Notes: a model not told the origin generated them from the letters alone. 64,000 bases of DNA from Gemmobacter fulvus (GCF_018798885.1 NZ_CP076365.1:1-64000), one strand, 5' to 3'; positions 50,844 to 59,913 are shown, counted from the first letter of the stretch. A program made the numbers and translations.

Positions 50844-51008
50844 TCACCCGAAGGGATCGTATTCCGAGACGATCACGACCTCGTCTCCGTCGATCTCATC
50901 GGCGGGGACGGCGCCGAAGGTTCCATCCCCTGCCTGGAAGACGACGATCGAAACCATGAGCGTGGCGGCGAGGGAGGCGGCGAAAGCGTGGGCATCTTTG
51001 CGGGACAT
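50844..51008 (-). CDS. Small single-span membrane protein
   Basis: 54 residues, MSRKDAHAFAASLAATLMVS, with an AGGAG site 7-8 bases before the ATG. A hydrophobic segment (FAASLAATLMVSIVVFQAG, residues ~9-27) is followed by an acidic tail DEIDGDEVVIVSEYDPFG. It may be an inner-membrane anchor or a secreted peptide. No family assignment. Confidence 0.5.
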   Translation of the reverse strand: MSRKDAHAFAASLAATLMVSIVVFQAGDGTFGAVPADEIDGDEVVIVSEYDPFG

Positions 51009-51396
51009 CTGTTTGGCTCCTGTCTGGGAGGCGGGGGACCATCCCCCGCACGACAGGACCCCGCAGGCCCGAAGACTGGCTGACATCACCGGGTGCGTTC
51101 GGCTCGTCCGAATCCACCCGGCGGCACGGGCTTGCCCGTAGTCCGACCCCTCGCGGGTTGATCTCGAAGACGGGATTCGGGGCAAGGAAGGGAATGGCGA
51201 GCGGGGGATGGTGCCCCAACGTCAGGAGCCGGTTGTCCGGCTGATGCCTGGAACGCCGCAAGCCTCCCGGGCAGGCTCGTGGTTGAAGACTTTCGTCTTT
51301 GGGGATGGAACCTTCGACGCCCCGTGACATCGCGGGACGATAGTGTGATCGGTGAGGGGCTCGCCCGTCGGCAGGCCCCTCACGCCTTGTCAGGGC
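51009..51396. other. Non-coding gap with a terminator-like hairpin
   Basis: No supportable gene in 388 bases. Near the right end GTGAGGGGC (51352-51360) and GCCCCTCAC (51375-51383) form a perfect 9-bp stem just past the stop of the next leftward gene and probably terminate it. Confidence 0.5.
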
Positions 51397-51870
51397 TCAG
51401 GCGGCCAGATCCGCGCCCCCTGCCCTATCGCCCTCCTCGGCGCCGACGATCTCGAGCCGCGCGTTGCGATAGCCCTCCCGCGCAATCCATAGCTCGGCTG
51501 CGGTGACGGACTCCGCCAGATGCAGCAGCTCGGTGTTGCCACCGAAGTCCAGCAGCACGCGGACCTGCCCGGGCTTCGGTTCCTCGGCCACTTCGAAGAT
51601 CAGACGGCTGTCGGCCGAGTGGCTGCGCATGATGGTCACGAGGATCACCCCGTCCGACGAGAAGTTCCCCTCATGCAGCGTGAAGGAGGCCGGTGCCGTC
51701 CAGGTCGGGTAGACCCGGGGCGGCTCCTTCTTCACAAGGCGACCGACACCGTTCGAGCGCTCCCAGGCCGCGAGTTTCTTCGTGAAACGTGTCGGCGGCT
51801 TGAAACTGCCGTCGGTATAGCGGATCAGCGCCCCGAGAGGGGCTGTGTCGATGATGGTTGTTGCAGACAT
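51397..51870 (-). CDS. Conserved hypothetical plasmid protein
   Basis: 157 residues, MSATTIIDTAPLGALIRYTD. Features include FTKKLAAWERSNGVGRLVKKEPPRVYPTWTAPASFTLHEGNF and GVILVTIMRSHSADSRLIFEVAE, suggesting a beta-rich fold. Rhodobacteraceae plasmids carry relatives near the large ParB-like protein. Function unknown. It begins after a 101-base gap from the ParB-like gene and ends at a clear hairpin. Confidence 0.62.
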   Translation of the reverse strand: MSATTIIDTAPLGALIRYTDGSFKPPTRFTKKLAAWERSNGVGRLVKKEPPRVYPTWTAPASFTLHEGNFSSDGVILVTIMRSHSADSRLIFEVAEEPKPGQVRVLLDFGGNTELLHLAESVTAAELWIAREGYRNARLEIVGAEEGDRAGGADLAA

Positions 51871-51971
51871 GATTCCTCATCTCGAATGCGAGTACTTGCA
51901 TTCATCATATTGTTATTGCTGTATATTGTGAGATTGAAGGGCGGGTTTCCCCGCCCCCCGGATGGCTCAGA

Positions 51972-54143
51972 TCACTCCGCCGCCATCATCGACGCGGCGC
52001 TCACCGGCAGATCAGCCGTCAGGAAGGCCGGGAGATCGATGTCTTCGGGCTCGCCCGCATCTTCCCCCTGCCCTTCTCCGACCGCCTCGCCGTCGAACGT
52101 CACCAGATCGACCCGGCGCAGGACCTCGGGCAACCAGCCGCTGCCCTTGAGAAGCCGCTCGGCCTCGACGGCCATCTCGCCCTTCTTCAGGTGATCGAGC
52201 AGCTGCGCGGTCCCCTCGCCCTTCGCCTCGCGCACGGCCTCGAGGATCCGGGCCTTCGGCACACGGTTGAGATAGCCATCGACCGTCGGCTCCCAGCCCG
52301 CTTCGACCATGTCAAGATCGACCGCACGGGCTACCAGATCGGCATGGGCCATGCGGCGGGTCAGACCGCTAGCGGAGATGCCCGCGCCATAGGGGTTCAC
52401 CTTTTCATGGAGCGCGTTGATCCCGAAGCTGAGGCAATGCGCCAGCAGAGCCAGACGGCTGCCCTGGTCGAGGACCGTCAGATACTCCCAGAGCGCCGCA
52501 TCGTCTCCGAGGGGCAGATCGGCTTCCCAGGCTGCGTGACGCTCATCGACCAGCTTCGCCACCACGCTGTCCTTCAGATCGGTCGCCTGCGCAGACATGT
52601 AGACATGACGCACCGAGGCCTCGAGGGAGCTGCCCGTGGCAGAAGAGGTGCGGAAGGTATCCGTCACCAGCTTCAGAAGCAGGAGCGTCAGCGCCACGTC
52701 CGGCGAACGCCCGATTGCCTCGCGCAGCGCCAGGGTCCGGTGGGCCGTCAGTTCCATGACCAGCCGCTCGGGCAGCGGCTTCAGCGCGCCGTCATCGTCC
52801 TCCTCGGTCGGATCAGGACCGATCGGCTGACCACCCGAAGTGATGACGGTGCCCCCGACGGAGGTCACCGACGGTTTCCAGTTCGATACACCGACATCAT
52901 CCCCCTGCCCCGTGGCATCCGCGCCATCACCATCCTGGACCGCGGTCTCCTCGCGCGGCTCGTCTTCGGGCCGGACATAGCTTCGATAGATCGCAAGGCT
53001 GCCATCCCGATCCAGCGTGACGAAGACGCCAGCACGCCCGACTTCGACCTCATCGTAGATCAGCGGCCGCTGCTCGAGCGCTTCCATCGCCATCTCGAGC
53101 TGACCGAGCCGGGCATCGATCTCCTCGGGGTATTCGTCCTGGCCGGAATATTCTTCCTCCAGCGCGCGGTACTCGGCGAGGAGCGAAGCGTGTGCCGCGC
53201 TTTCCTCCTCGGTCATCGGTGCAGGGTCACCGGCCAGGCGCCGCAGACCATGGCTGTAGCCATAGGGCAGGTCGGTCGCCACCTTGATCCACTTCCAGCC
53301 TTCTGTGGCGAGCGCTTCGGCCTCAGCCTGAAGCTTCTCAGCCACCATCAGGTCCAGAAGAGCAAGGTCCTCGAGCCAGCCGCCGTCATCGCCCTGGAAG
53401 AGATCGCGCAGCACGATACCGCCTGCCGCCTCATAGGCATCGACACCGACGAAGACCGCGCGACGATCAGACGCCCGGACCGAGGTCTCGGTCAGCATGC
53501 GCCGGATGGCATAGGGCTCCTTGTTCCACGAGTTCTTCACAGCCTCCCAGACCTGCGCCTGACGCGCGTGATCCGGGTTCACCGTGAACGCCATCAGCTG
53601 TTCCAGCGTCATCCCATCCACGGCGTAGACCTCAAGCAGGGCAGGGGCCACGGAAGCCAACTTCAGGCGCTGCTTCACGATTTGCGGCGTGACGAAGAAG
53701 GCCGCCGCAATCGCCTCCTCGCCTTGACCCTTCTCGCGCAGAGCCTGGAACGCACGGAACTGGTCGAGCGGGTGCAGGGCAATGCGCTGCATATTCTCTG
53801 CGAGCGAGTCGTCCTCGGCGAGGATCTCCGACGCCGTATCCCGCACGATGCAAGGGATCGGCGCGGTCTTGGCCAGCCGCTTCTGCTTCACCAGCAGCGA
53901 CAGCGCCTGGAAACGACGGCCGCCGGCCGGGATCTCGAACATGCCGGTTTCGACCCCTTCAGCATCGAGCACGGGCCGTACGTTCAACCCCTGCAGCAGG
54001 CCGCGCCGCGCGATGTCTTCCGCGAGCTCTTCGACAGAGACGCCTGCCTTGATGCGCCGGACGTTGGACTGGCTCAGCACGAGCTTGTCGAAGGGGATGT
54101 CCCGCGAGGGGGACAGCGTGATTTTCTGGGCTGCTTTCGCCAT
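51972..54143 (-). CDS. Large ParB/Spo0J-like protein
   Basis: 723 residues from ATG 54143 (MAKAAQKITLSPSRDIPFDK). The ParB nuclease-like N-domain shows VLSQSNVRRIKAGVSVEELAEDIARRGLLQGLNVRPVLD, FEIPAGGRRFQALSLL and AENMQRIALHPLDQFRAFQALREKG. A helix-turn-helix follows (EEAIAAAFFVTPQIVKQRLKLAS). The remaining ~480 residues are an acidic helical C-terminal region not found in repB. Such large ParB-like proteins are common on these plasmids beside, and distinct from, RepB; their role may be regulatory, nuclease or CTP-dependent DNA binding. Confidence 0.85.
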   Translation of the reverse strand: MAKAAQKITLSPSRDIPFDKLVLSQSNVRRIKAGVSVEELAEDIARRGLLQGLNVRPVLDAEGVETGMFEIPAGGRRFQALSLLVKQKRLAKTAPIPCIVRDTASEILAEDDSLAENMQRIALHPLDQFRAFQALREKGQGEEAIAAAFFVTPQIVKQRLKLASVAPALLEVYAVDGMTLEQLMAFTVNPDHARQAQVWEAVKNSWNKEPYAIRRMLTETSVRASDRRAVFVGVDAYEAAGGIVLRDLFQGDDGGWLEDLALLDLMVAEKLQAEAEALATEGWKWIKVATDLPYGYSHGLRRLAGDPAPMTEEESAAHASLLAEYRALEEEYSGQDEYPEEIDARLGQLEMAMEALEQRPLIYDEVEVGRAGVFVTLDRDGSLAIYRSYVRPEDEPREETAVQDGDGADATGQGDDVGVSNWKPSVTSVGGTVITSGGQPIGPDPTEEDDDGALKPLPERLVMELTAHRTLALREAIGRSPDVALTLLLLKLVTDTFRTSSATGSSLEASVRHVYMSAQATDLKDSVVAKLVDERHAAWEADLPLGDDAALWEYLTVLDQGSRLALLAHCLSFGINALHEKVNPYGAGISASGLTRRMAHADLVARAVDLDMVEAGWEPTVDGYLNRVPKARILEAVREAKGEGTAQLLDHLKKGEMAVEAERLLKGSGWLPEVLRRVDLVTFDGEAVGEGQGEDAGEPEDIDLPAFLTADLPVSAASMMAAE

Positions 54144-54252
54144 CAGATATTCTCCACGACGGGCGCCGGAAGCCACTCTCCCGATCTCACTTCCCGTCAC
54201 CCCTCAACCCACCAACCTTTTCCTCTCTTCTGCTACCGACGCATCGCCGCGT

Positions 54253-54315
54253 GACTTAACAGCTGTAAAGTCGCGCCGAACTTGATGATCGCTCCAAGAG
54301 ACTTAACAGCTGTTA
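54253..54315. promoter_or_regulatory. Pair of parS-like palindromes between repC and the ParB-like gene
   Basis: ACTTAACAGCTGTAAAGT (54254-54271, near-perfect palindrome) and TAACAGCTGTTA (54304-54315, perfect), 50 bases apart. The core TAACAGCTGTTA has the pattern of repABC parS sites. A further half-matching copy TTAACAGCTG is at 56171-56180 inside repB. They sit directly downstream of repC, a usual place for the centromere, and also upstream of the ParB-like gene. Confidence 0.7.
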
Positions 54316-55524
54316 TGCAGCATTTCGCCGGGACATCAGCGCCATGACCATCGGCCCACAGGAGAACTCGCCCGCCGCTGCCTTGGATGTCAGCGCACGG
54401 AGGTAGCCACCGGGCGACCGGATGTCCGCAAAGCGTTCCAGCATGGCGACAACAACGATCGATGCCTGCTCGGGCCCCATGAACCGTTGCGCTTCTTCCC
54501 AAGCGGACGCACTGATCCCCATGGCCGGCCGCACATGACAAGCGGCGTCGAAAAGCTGATGCCAGTGCCGAATATCGCCCTGGTAAAAGGTTTTGAGCGA
54601 CGGGCAGCCAGCGATCACCAGATGGAGCGGGATCTTTGGCACGCGTCTTGTGTCCGCTTCTTCCACGTCAGCACCAGGCGCATCCGCTTTAGCATCTGGC
54701 GCACCGGCCGCCGCCCCGCCTTTCTCTAAGGCAGGTTCAAGATCTATAGATTCTTCATTTGAATTATGATGGTGACGCTCAGTATTGGCACCATTGGTGT
54801 TCATTTCTTCTGTTTCAGGGCCATCAATGACGTTGCGTGCGCGATCGAGAAGGGCTTCAAGGTCGGTCCGATATGCGGAGAGCTCCTCAAGCGTGAGCTT
54901 GCGGCGCAGGGCGCGCGCTGTGAGGACAGCCTTGTCGCGAAACTGATCCCACAGGCCAAGGCCGGGCTGGATCTCCTCTCCAAACTCCGCGAGGGCAGCG
55001 AGATCGCGCCGCATCAGGCTCACGACCTCCCGCAGTCGCCGCACACGGTCCTCGGCCTCACGCACGGCCTCTGCGGCCCGTGCCACCTCTTCGGACCGGC
55101 AGTAGAGTGGCGAGAGATCGAAGCCGAAAGCCACGCGCTCTTCGCCATGCTTGCGGACATACCTCTTCCCGTTGGGGCTATCGCGGCGCATGAGCAAGCC
55201 AGCGTCCACCAGGCGGGCAATGTGCCTGCGCATGGTGGAGCAGGGCATGCCATTCAGCCGCTCGCAGATCGCCTTGTTGGACGGGAAGACGACCATTTCA
55301 GCGTTCCCGCCAAGCGCATCGTCCGGGAAGAAGCTGAGAAGACCCTGCATGACCGTCAAATCACGTTCTGTGACCCCAAAGGCCGCTTGCGCCTTGGACA
55401 GTTCGCGCAGGAGTTCCCACTTGTTGATGGGCTTACCCGGAACAGATACCTCAGGCCGCTCGACCACACGCAGATGGGCGTGCGAGATCGGCCGCATAAA
55501 CGGCGAAATCGGTGTGTACTCCAT
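54313..55524 (-). CDS. repC: RepC replication initiator
   Basis: 403 residues from ATG 55524 (MEYTPISPFMRPISHAHLRV; an in-frame start four codons upstream is possible). RepC features: winged-helix N-domain (KWELLRELSKAQAAFGVTERDLTVMQGLLSFFPDDAL...VFPSNKAICERLNGMPCSTMRRHIARLVDAGLLMRRDSPNGKRY) and a C-terminal domain (AAVVMLERFADIRSPGGYLRALTSKAAAGEFS-like). It binds the origin, normally inside its own coding sequence. The central linker contains a serine/asparagine-rich stretch. The stop overlaps the second parS-like palindrome. Expression is held down by the antisense RNA in the repB-repC gap. Confidence 0.93.
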   Translation of the reverse strand: MEYTPISPFMRPISHAHLRVVERPEVSVPGKPINKWELLRELSKAQAAFGVTERDLTVMQGLLSFFPDDALGGNAEMVVFPSNKAICERLNGMPCSTMRRHIARLVDAGLLMRRDSPNGKRYVRKHGEERVAFGFDLSPLYCRSEEVARAAEAVREAEDRVRRLREVVSLMRRDLAALAEFGEEIQPGLGLWDQFRDKAVLTARALRRKLTLEELSAYRTDLEALLDRARNVIDGPETEEMNTNGANTERHHHNSNEESIDLEPALEKGGAAAGAPDAKADAPGADVEEADTRRVPKIPLHLVIAGCPSLKTFYQGDIRHWHQLFDAACHVRPAMGISASAWEEAQRFMGPEQASIVVVAMLERFADIRSPGGYLRALTSKAAAGEFSCGPMVMALMSRRNAA

Positions 55525-55574
55525 GATGTCATTCACGAAGGCAAAATTTCCCTGGCCCGCGAATCGCTTTGCGC

Positions 55575-55696
55575 TTGCGGGAAAGGGGCCAGATCGCTAC
55601 ATTCAGAGGTGCGAAAACTGAGTTTTGTAGCGGGCTGGTCCCGTGCGAAACCTAAGAAAGGTCTCGTGAAGCTTGCTTCTCGGGGCCTTTTTCTTT
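55575..55696 (+). ncRNA. Counter-transcribed antisense RNA of the repABC operon
   Basis: On the strand opposite repABC, in the repB-repC gap: promoter TTGCGG (55575-55580), 17 bases, TACATT (55598-55603), giving a start near 55610. A hairpin follows (55658-55672 with 55675-55689; AAGGTCTCGTGAAGC with GCTTCTCGGGGCCTT), then TTTTTCTTTT. The RNA would be about 85 nt. Its position, direction and terminator agree with the incompatibility RNA that limits RepC synthesis in this plasmid family. Confidence 0.8.
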
Positions 55697-55736
55697 TCTG
55701 CCTGTCTCGTGCCTCCTTTTTGGTTGTTGCTCTTCC

Positions 55737-56669
55737 TCAGTCTTCCTTGCGCTTCCAGCGCTCGTGAAGCTCGGCGATCAGCTGCGGGGCCTTGCCCTCA
55801 AGCCAGCTGACAAAATCTCTGTCCTCGGCCTTCAGCTCGAGCTTGAACTGTCGGCCGCGGCGCCCTGTCGCGATGGTTGCAGCCCCGACACCCGGAATGG
55901 CCACACTAGGTGCCCCTCGGGGGCTTGATGGGCGGGTCGGCCGCTCTGCCTGCACCACTGCGGCGAGGACGGCCAGGAACGCGGCGTCCGACTTTTCGTC
56001 AGGTCCACCGGAGTGAGAGGACCTGGTCTCTGCCGCTACTGCAGCGAGGTTCTCGCGGTCCACAGATGCATCGCCCAGTGACTTCTTGAGTTCCTCCCAA
56101 CGAGGCCGGCCGATACCTGGCGCAGCACCTATCGCTAGGACGAGGCTCTCGCCAACCGCGCGGACGACGCTTAACAGCTGCGACACACCAGCTTCGGTAA
56201 GACCTAGAACCTCTGCCACGCCCTTGTTGGTGCGTTCCGCCTCTCCCAGGTGATCGCCATTGAGCAAGGCTGCCGCCACCAAGGCACGTTCGATGAAGCT
56301 CAGGTCGCGGCGTTCTTGGTTCTCGAGCAGCTGATCCCGAAGCGCCTGATCCCCGTCCATTTCGGTGATGATCGCACGGACCTTGATCCCGAGATCCCGG
56401 CAGGCTTCAAGCCGACGCCGCCCGTAGATCAGGCTGTAGCGATCCCCTTCGAGAGGTCGCACGAGGATCGGCACCCGTTGGCCACTTCTGGAGATCGATG
56501 CCTTCAGCCCCGCAATCTCGATTTGAAGACGGTCATCCAGCCTGCCCACGGTCTCGACATGGTCAGGCTCGATCTCGAATACGCCGCCCCGCAGCCTGCG
56601 CCCCTCAAGAGCGTCGGGGGCATTGCGCAAGGTCTGCAAGGGCAGTCCCAATTTAGGCTTTCTTGCCAT
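55737..56669 (-). CDS. repB: RepB partition protein (ParB family)
   Basis: 310 residues from ATG 56669 (MARKPKLGLPLQTLRNAPDA), overlapping the repA stop by 17 bases. The ParB box region reads LKASISRSGQRVPILVRPLEGDRYSLIYGRRRLEACRDLGIKVRAI. LLENQERRDLSFIERALVAAALL and the helix-turn-helix KGVAEVLGLTEAGVSQLLSVV follow. It binds parS and stimulates the RepA ATPase during segregation. A C-terminal basic FKLELKAEDRDFVSWLEGK segment is normal for RepB. Confidence 0.93.
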   Translation of the reverse strand: MARKPKLGLPLQTLRNAPDALEGRRLRGGVFEIEPDHVETVGRLDDRLQIEIAGLKASISRSGQRVPILVRPLEGDRYSLIYGRRRLEACRDLGIKVRAIITEMDGDQALRDQLLENQERRDLSFIERALVAAALLNGDHLGEAERTNKGVAEVLGLTEAGVSQLLSVVRAVGESLVLAIGAAPGIGRPRWEELKKSLGDASVDRENLAAVAAETRSSHSGGPDEKSDAAFLAVLAAVVQAERPTRPSSPRGAPSVAIPGVGAATIATGRRGRQFKLELKAEDRDFVSWLEGKAPQLIAELHERWKRKED

Positions 56670-57846
56670 TGCGTCCCCACGTGCTCTGGATGATCGCGGC
56701 GATCTCGTCATTGACGGCATTCATGGACTCGATGGCGCGGTCGAAGGTCTGGCGCGTGAAGTCCTTCTTGTCCGCCTCATACAAGGTCTGCTTGGTCAGC
56801 CCGGCATCCGATATCGCCGTCGACTCGACCATGTGGTTCGTCAGCACCGAACGCCCGAAGAGCCCACGAATGAAAGCGATGACCTCGGTCTGCGGGGCGT
56901 CGCCCACCTTGTAGCGGGTCGGCAGGAACCGGAGCCAATCGAACCGCAGGTTGGCGCCTGCATCGCGGATCACGCCCAGCAGGTCGGCCGTCATCCGCAG
57001 GAACTGCGACATGGACATGAGGTCAAGCATCTGCGGGTGGACCGTCACCAGGACGCCCGAGGACGCGGAAAGGGCAGACATGGTCAGGAAGCCCAGTTGC
57101 GGAGGGCAGTCGATCACGACGACATCGTAGTCACTTTCGACGCTGTCGAGGGCGTCTCGGACTCTCGCGAAGAAAGCGCGGGCACCGCCACGCTGGATCG
57201 CGGCCGGGGTCTCGTGCTCGAACTCCATGAGCTCGAGATTGCCCGGAATGAGATCCAGGCCACGGATGTAGGTCTTCCTGATGACCTCGGAAACCGGAAC
57301 AGGGTCGTCATACCGGACTGCGTCGTACAGCGTCCCGCCTTCCATGAGGTCCAGTTCAGGCTGGATCCCGTGCAAGGCGGACAACGACGCCTGCGGGTCC
57401 AGATCAATGGCCAGCACACGATAACCCTTGAACGCGAGTCTCTGCGCAAGGTGCGCTGATGTGGTGGTCTTGCCGCTTCCACCCTTGAAATTCACAACGG
57501 AAATGACTTGCAGCTCGTCGCCCTTACGACGGCCCGGCACATACGTTCCCGGCTTCTTGGCGTTGGCCTCAAGGCTTTGTCTGATCTCCCAGACATCGTC
57601 GAGGGTGTAGCGGCGATGGCTACCGGCCGTCGTTTCAACGTCGGTGATCTTGCCTTCTCGATGAAGTTTGCGAAGGTAGGTATGATCGACACCGAGCAAC
57701 TCGGCCGCCTCACCGCTCGTCAAGCTGCGCATCACCTTCTTCGCATCGGGTGGGAAGTGCGCTGCACGTTGTGCATGCAGGTTCGAAGCCAAGAGTTCGG
57801 CGTAGTGACCAATGGCGACGTCCAGGTCTTTGTCTATCTCGGTCAT
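56653..57846 (-). CDS. repA: RepA partition ATPase (ParA family)
   Basis: 397 residues, MTEIDKDLDVAIGHYAELLA. Residues ~40-85 carry a MerR-like helix-turn-helix (LTSGEAAELLGVDHTYLRKLHREGKI). The deviant Walker A KGGSGKTTTSAHLAQRLAFKGYRVLAIDLDPQASLS starts at ~residue 119, and Walker B VVIDCPPQLGFLTMSAL at ~245. RepA both segregates the plasmid with RepB and represses the operon promoter, which lies in the ~165 bases before the ATG. First gene of repABC. Confidence 0.94.
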   Translation of the reverse strand: MTEIDKDLDVAIGHYAELLASNLHAQRAAHFPPDAKKVMRSLTSGEAAELLGVDHTYLRKLHREGKITDVETTAGSHRRYTLDDVWEIRQSLEANAKKPGTYVPGRRKGDELQVISVVNFKGGSGKTTTSAHLAQRLAFKGYRVLAIDLDPQASLSALHGIQPELDLMEGGTLYDAVRYDDPVPVSEVIRKTYIRGLDLIPGNLELMEFEHETPAAIQRGGARAFFARVRDALDSVESDYDVVVIDCPPQLGFLTMSALSASSGVLVTVHPQMLDLMSMSQFLRMTADLLGVIRDAGANLRFDWLRFLPTRYKVGDAPQTEVIAFIRGLFGRSVLTNHMVESTAISDAGLTKQTLYEADKKDFTRQTFDRAIESMNAVNDEIAAIIQSTWGRNGKKA

Positions 57847-58015
57847 GCCCCGCTCGATCCGTGGGCGCGATTTTTATGTGACCGCGCGTTATTTTTCGAG
57901 ACTATTGCCTGACCGATCAGATTCGCGCAAGCACTTTCTAAATCTGGTGTCAGCCACTGCGTGACGCACAAGAGTAGCCCAAGCTCGCGGACAGGCTTGC
58001 CCATGTAGCTAGTTT

Positions 58016-58039
58016 GATATACATTACTGATCGTATATC
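58016..58039. promoter_or_regulatory. Inverted repeat upstream of vapB-like gene
   Basis: GATATAC (58016-58022) and GTATATC (58033-58039) are perfect 7-bp arms with a 10-base spacer, ending just before the AGGAGG site of the antitoxin gene. A typical autoregulatory operator for an AbrB-type antitoxin complex. Confidence 0.6.
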
Positions 58040-58055
58040 CACGCAGGAGGCCAAA

Positions 58056-58283
58056 ATGCAGGTCGCAAAATGGGGCAACTCGCTTGCCGTCCGCCTGCCC
58101 GCCGAGCTTGTTCGGGAGCTTGGCCTCAAGGAAGGCGATCAGATCGACCTGGTCAAGGACGACCGCCAGGTCAGAGTCCGTCGTCTGGCGCGCGCGGATG
58201 AGGTGCTGACGGGTCTGCGCCAGTTCCGGGGCAAGCTGCCCGCTGCAGAGCGCCTGAGCCGCGATGACGCGCATGAGCGCTGA
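58056..58283 (+). CDS. AbrB/MazE-fold antitoxin (VapB type)
   Basis: 75 residues from ATG 58056 (MQVAKWGNSLAVRLPAELVR), preceded by AGGAGG. The swapped-hairpin pattern MQVAKWGNSLAVRLPAELVRELGLKEGDQIDLV is diagnostic. The C-terminal ~35 residues (LARADEVLTGLRQFRGKLPAAERLS) would wrap and neutralise the toxin. It overlaps the toxin gene by 11 bases. An upstream start at 58014 lies inside the operator and is not used. Confidence 0.88.
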   Translation: MQVAKWGNSLAVRLPAELVRELGLKEGDQIDLVKDDRQVRVRRLARADEVLTGLRQFRGKLPAAERLSRDDAHER

Positions 58284-58683
58284 GTTCGCGGATACGAATG
58301 TCGTTCTTTACCTGCTCGACGACGGCTCGAAGGCCGATCGCGCCGAGGTCATCCTGGGGCAGGGGCCCCGGATCAGCGTTCAAGTCCTGAACGAGACGCT
58401 GGTCAACTGTCGCCGCAAGGCTGGCCTGAGTTGGGAGGAAGCAGGGGCGTTTCTCGAGGGCGTGCGCGCCTTGTGTCCCGTCGAAGACCTGACCCTTCAG
58501 ACCCATGACGTCGGCCGCGCCTTGGCGGAACGCTACGGCTTCTCGATCTACGACGCGATGATCGTGGCCAGCGCTTTGGTTGCAGGCTGCACCACGCTGT
58601 GGAGCGAGGACATGCAAGATGGCCTGCTGGTGGAAGGCCAACTTCGCATCATCAACCCCTTTGCGCGAGCGGACAGTTTCTGA
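58273..58683 (+). CDS. PIN-domain toxin (VapC type)
   Basis: 136 residues from ATG 58273 (MSAEFADTNVVLYLLDDGSK). PIN-domain acidic residues are visible: FADTNVVLYLLD (first Asp), NETLVNCRRKAG (Glu), FSIYDAMIVASALVAG (Asp) and LWSEDMQDGL (Asp). It is a Mg-dependent ribonuclease in this family. With the antitoxin it forms a plasmid-stabilising module between repABC and the recombinase gene. Confidence 0.88.
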   Translation: MSAEFADTNVVLYLLDDGSKADRAEVILGQGPRISVQVLNETLVNCRRKAGLSWEEAGAFLEGVRALCPVEDLTLQTHDVGRALAERYGFSIYDAMIVASALVAGCTTLWSEDMQDGLLVEGQLRIINPFARADSF

Positions 58684-58792
58684 GCTTGTGTCGCGTTTGG
58701 TTCCCGATTTCAATTGAAGCGATTAGCTGAAATCTGAGCGGTCGCGTTCGAGCTTATCATTTCACTAAAGGCGCTGCGGTGGGGCAGGGGGG

Positions 58793-59890
58793 TCACAATC
58801 CCGCGGCCTTGGTCAGGTTCACCCGGAACCTGTCGCGGCGTCGCTGGTATCGGCGGGTCATCTCTGCGCTGGCATGACCAAGCTGCTTTTGAACGTAGCG
58901 CTCATCAACTTCCGCGCTGCTGGCAAGGCCTGCGCGCAGGGAATGGCCCGAGAACAGCCGCACGCGCTCGGCTTCAGGCAGATCAGGGCGTAGCCCGGCC
59001 TCGCGGGCGCAGGACTTGATCAGCCGGGCGACGTGCTTGTCCGACAACCGCTCGCTCGTAGCTTTCAGGCCGTTGCGTGACGTGGCGACGAAGATCGGGC
59101 CGAAGTCGATCCTTGCGTAATGCAGCCACTGCGTCAGGGCATGGACCGGGCAGGTCTGATCTGATGAGCCGCGGGCGATTTCGACCTCGCGCCAACCGGT
59201 CTTGCCGCGCAGGGTGAGGAGCACGCCGTCCTCCAAGATCTCGACCCAGCCGCCGGAGTCAGGCGTGTCATCCTTGCCGTGGTCGAGGCTGACAATTTCG
59301 GACCGACGCAGGCCACCAGCAAAGCCGATCAGCAGGATCGCCCGGTCGCGCAGGCCGCGCAAATCGTGGGGGAGGGTTGCCAGCATGTCGCGCAGGTCTT
59401 CCGGCAGAATGGCCTCTTTCTGTGCTGGTGGCCGTGCGTGCTTGCGGCGGATGCCAGCCAGGACGCTGGCAATGTGCCGATCTTTGCGGTCGAGCCGCTC
59501 TCCGCGCTGCGCATAGCCCCAGGTCAGGCCAGACAGCCGCCGTTCTATAGAGGAGGCCGAGAGGGCAGGTGCTTTGCCGCTCGGCGCTGCCAGATCGGCG
59601 ATGTAGAGGCCGATCAGCTGGGACGACGAGGGGAGAGGGTCCGCGCCACGCATCCGGCACCAGCGCGCGAAGTGGGCCCAATCCTTGGTGTAGGCCTTCA
59701 GCGTGTTCTCCGACGCCGCCTGACGCGCATAGTCACGCGCCGTTTCGACCAGGCGGTCGAGCGTGCCCGAGCCAGCGACATGGGAGGGCAGGGCGATCGT
59801 GTCGCGCTCCGTATCAGCGCTGTCGTCCCGCTCATGGCGATCGGGACGTTCCGGGGGTTCTGAAGGCGATTTCTCGGGCGTTTCGGTCAT
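58793..59890 (-). CDS. Solitary tyrosine recombinase (possible multimer resolvase)
   Basis: 365 residues from ATG 59890 (MTETPEKSPSEPPERPDRHE; a start four codons upstream is possible). A core-binding domain is at ~45-140 (TARDYARQAASENTLKAYTKDWAHFARWCRMRG). Active site: FAGGLRRSEIVSLD (Arg), FSGHSLRAGLASSAEVD (HxxR), LGHASAEMTRRYQRRRDRF (His and Tyr). The class is common next to repABC and is often assumed to resolve plasmid dimers. A near-palindrome that could be its site lies just upstream. It is not part of the two multi-recombinase elements. Confidence 0.87.
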   Translation of the reverse strand: MTETPEKSPSEPPERPDRHERDDSADTERDTIALPSHVAGSGTLDRLVETARDYARQAASENTLKAYTKDWAHFARWCRMRGADPLPSSSQLIGLYIADLAAPSGKAPALSASSIERRLSGLTWGYAQRGERLDRKDRHIASVLAGIRRKHARPPAQKEAILPEDLRDMLATLPHDLRGLRDRAILLIGFAGGLRRSEIVSLDHGKDDTPDSGGWVEILEDGVLLTLRGKTGWREVEIARGSSDQTCPVHALTQWLHYARIDFGPIFVATSRNGLKATSERLSDKHVARLIKSCAREAGLRPDLPEAERVRLFSGHSLRAGLASSAEVDERYVQKQLGHASAEMTRRYQRRRDRFRVNLTKAAGL

Positions 59891-59913
59891 ACCGTCGAGC
59901 ATACTCCCGGCAC

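Noticed and set aside
52191-54254. 687-codon rightward ORF over the ParB-like gene
   Set aside because: Antisense shadow; the leftward frame has ParB N-domain motifs and a helix-turn-helix.
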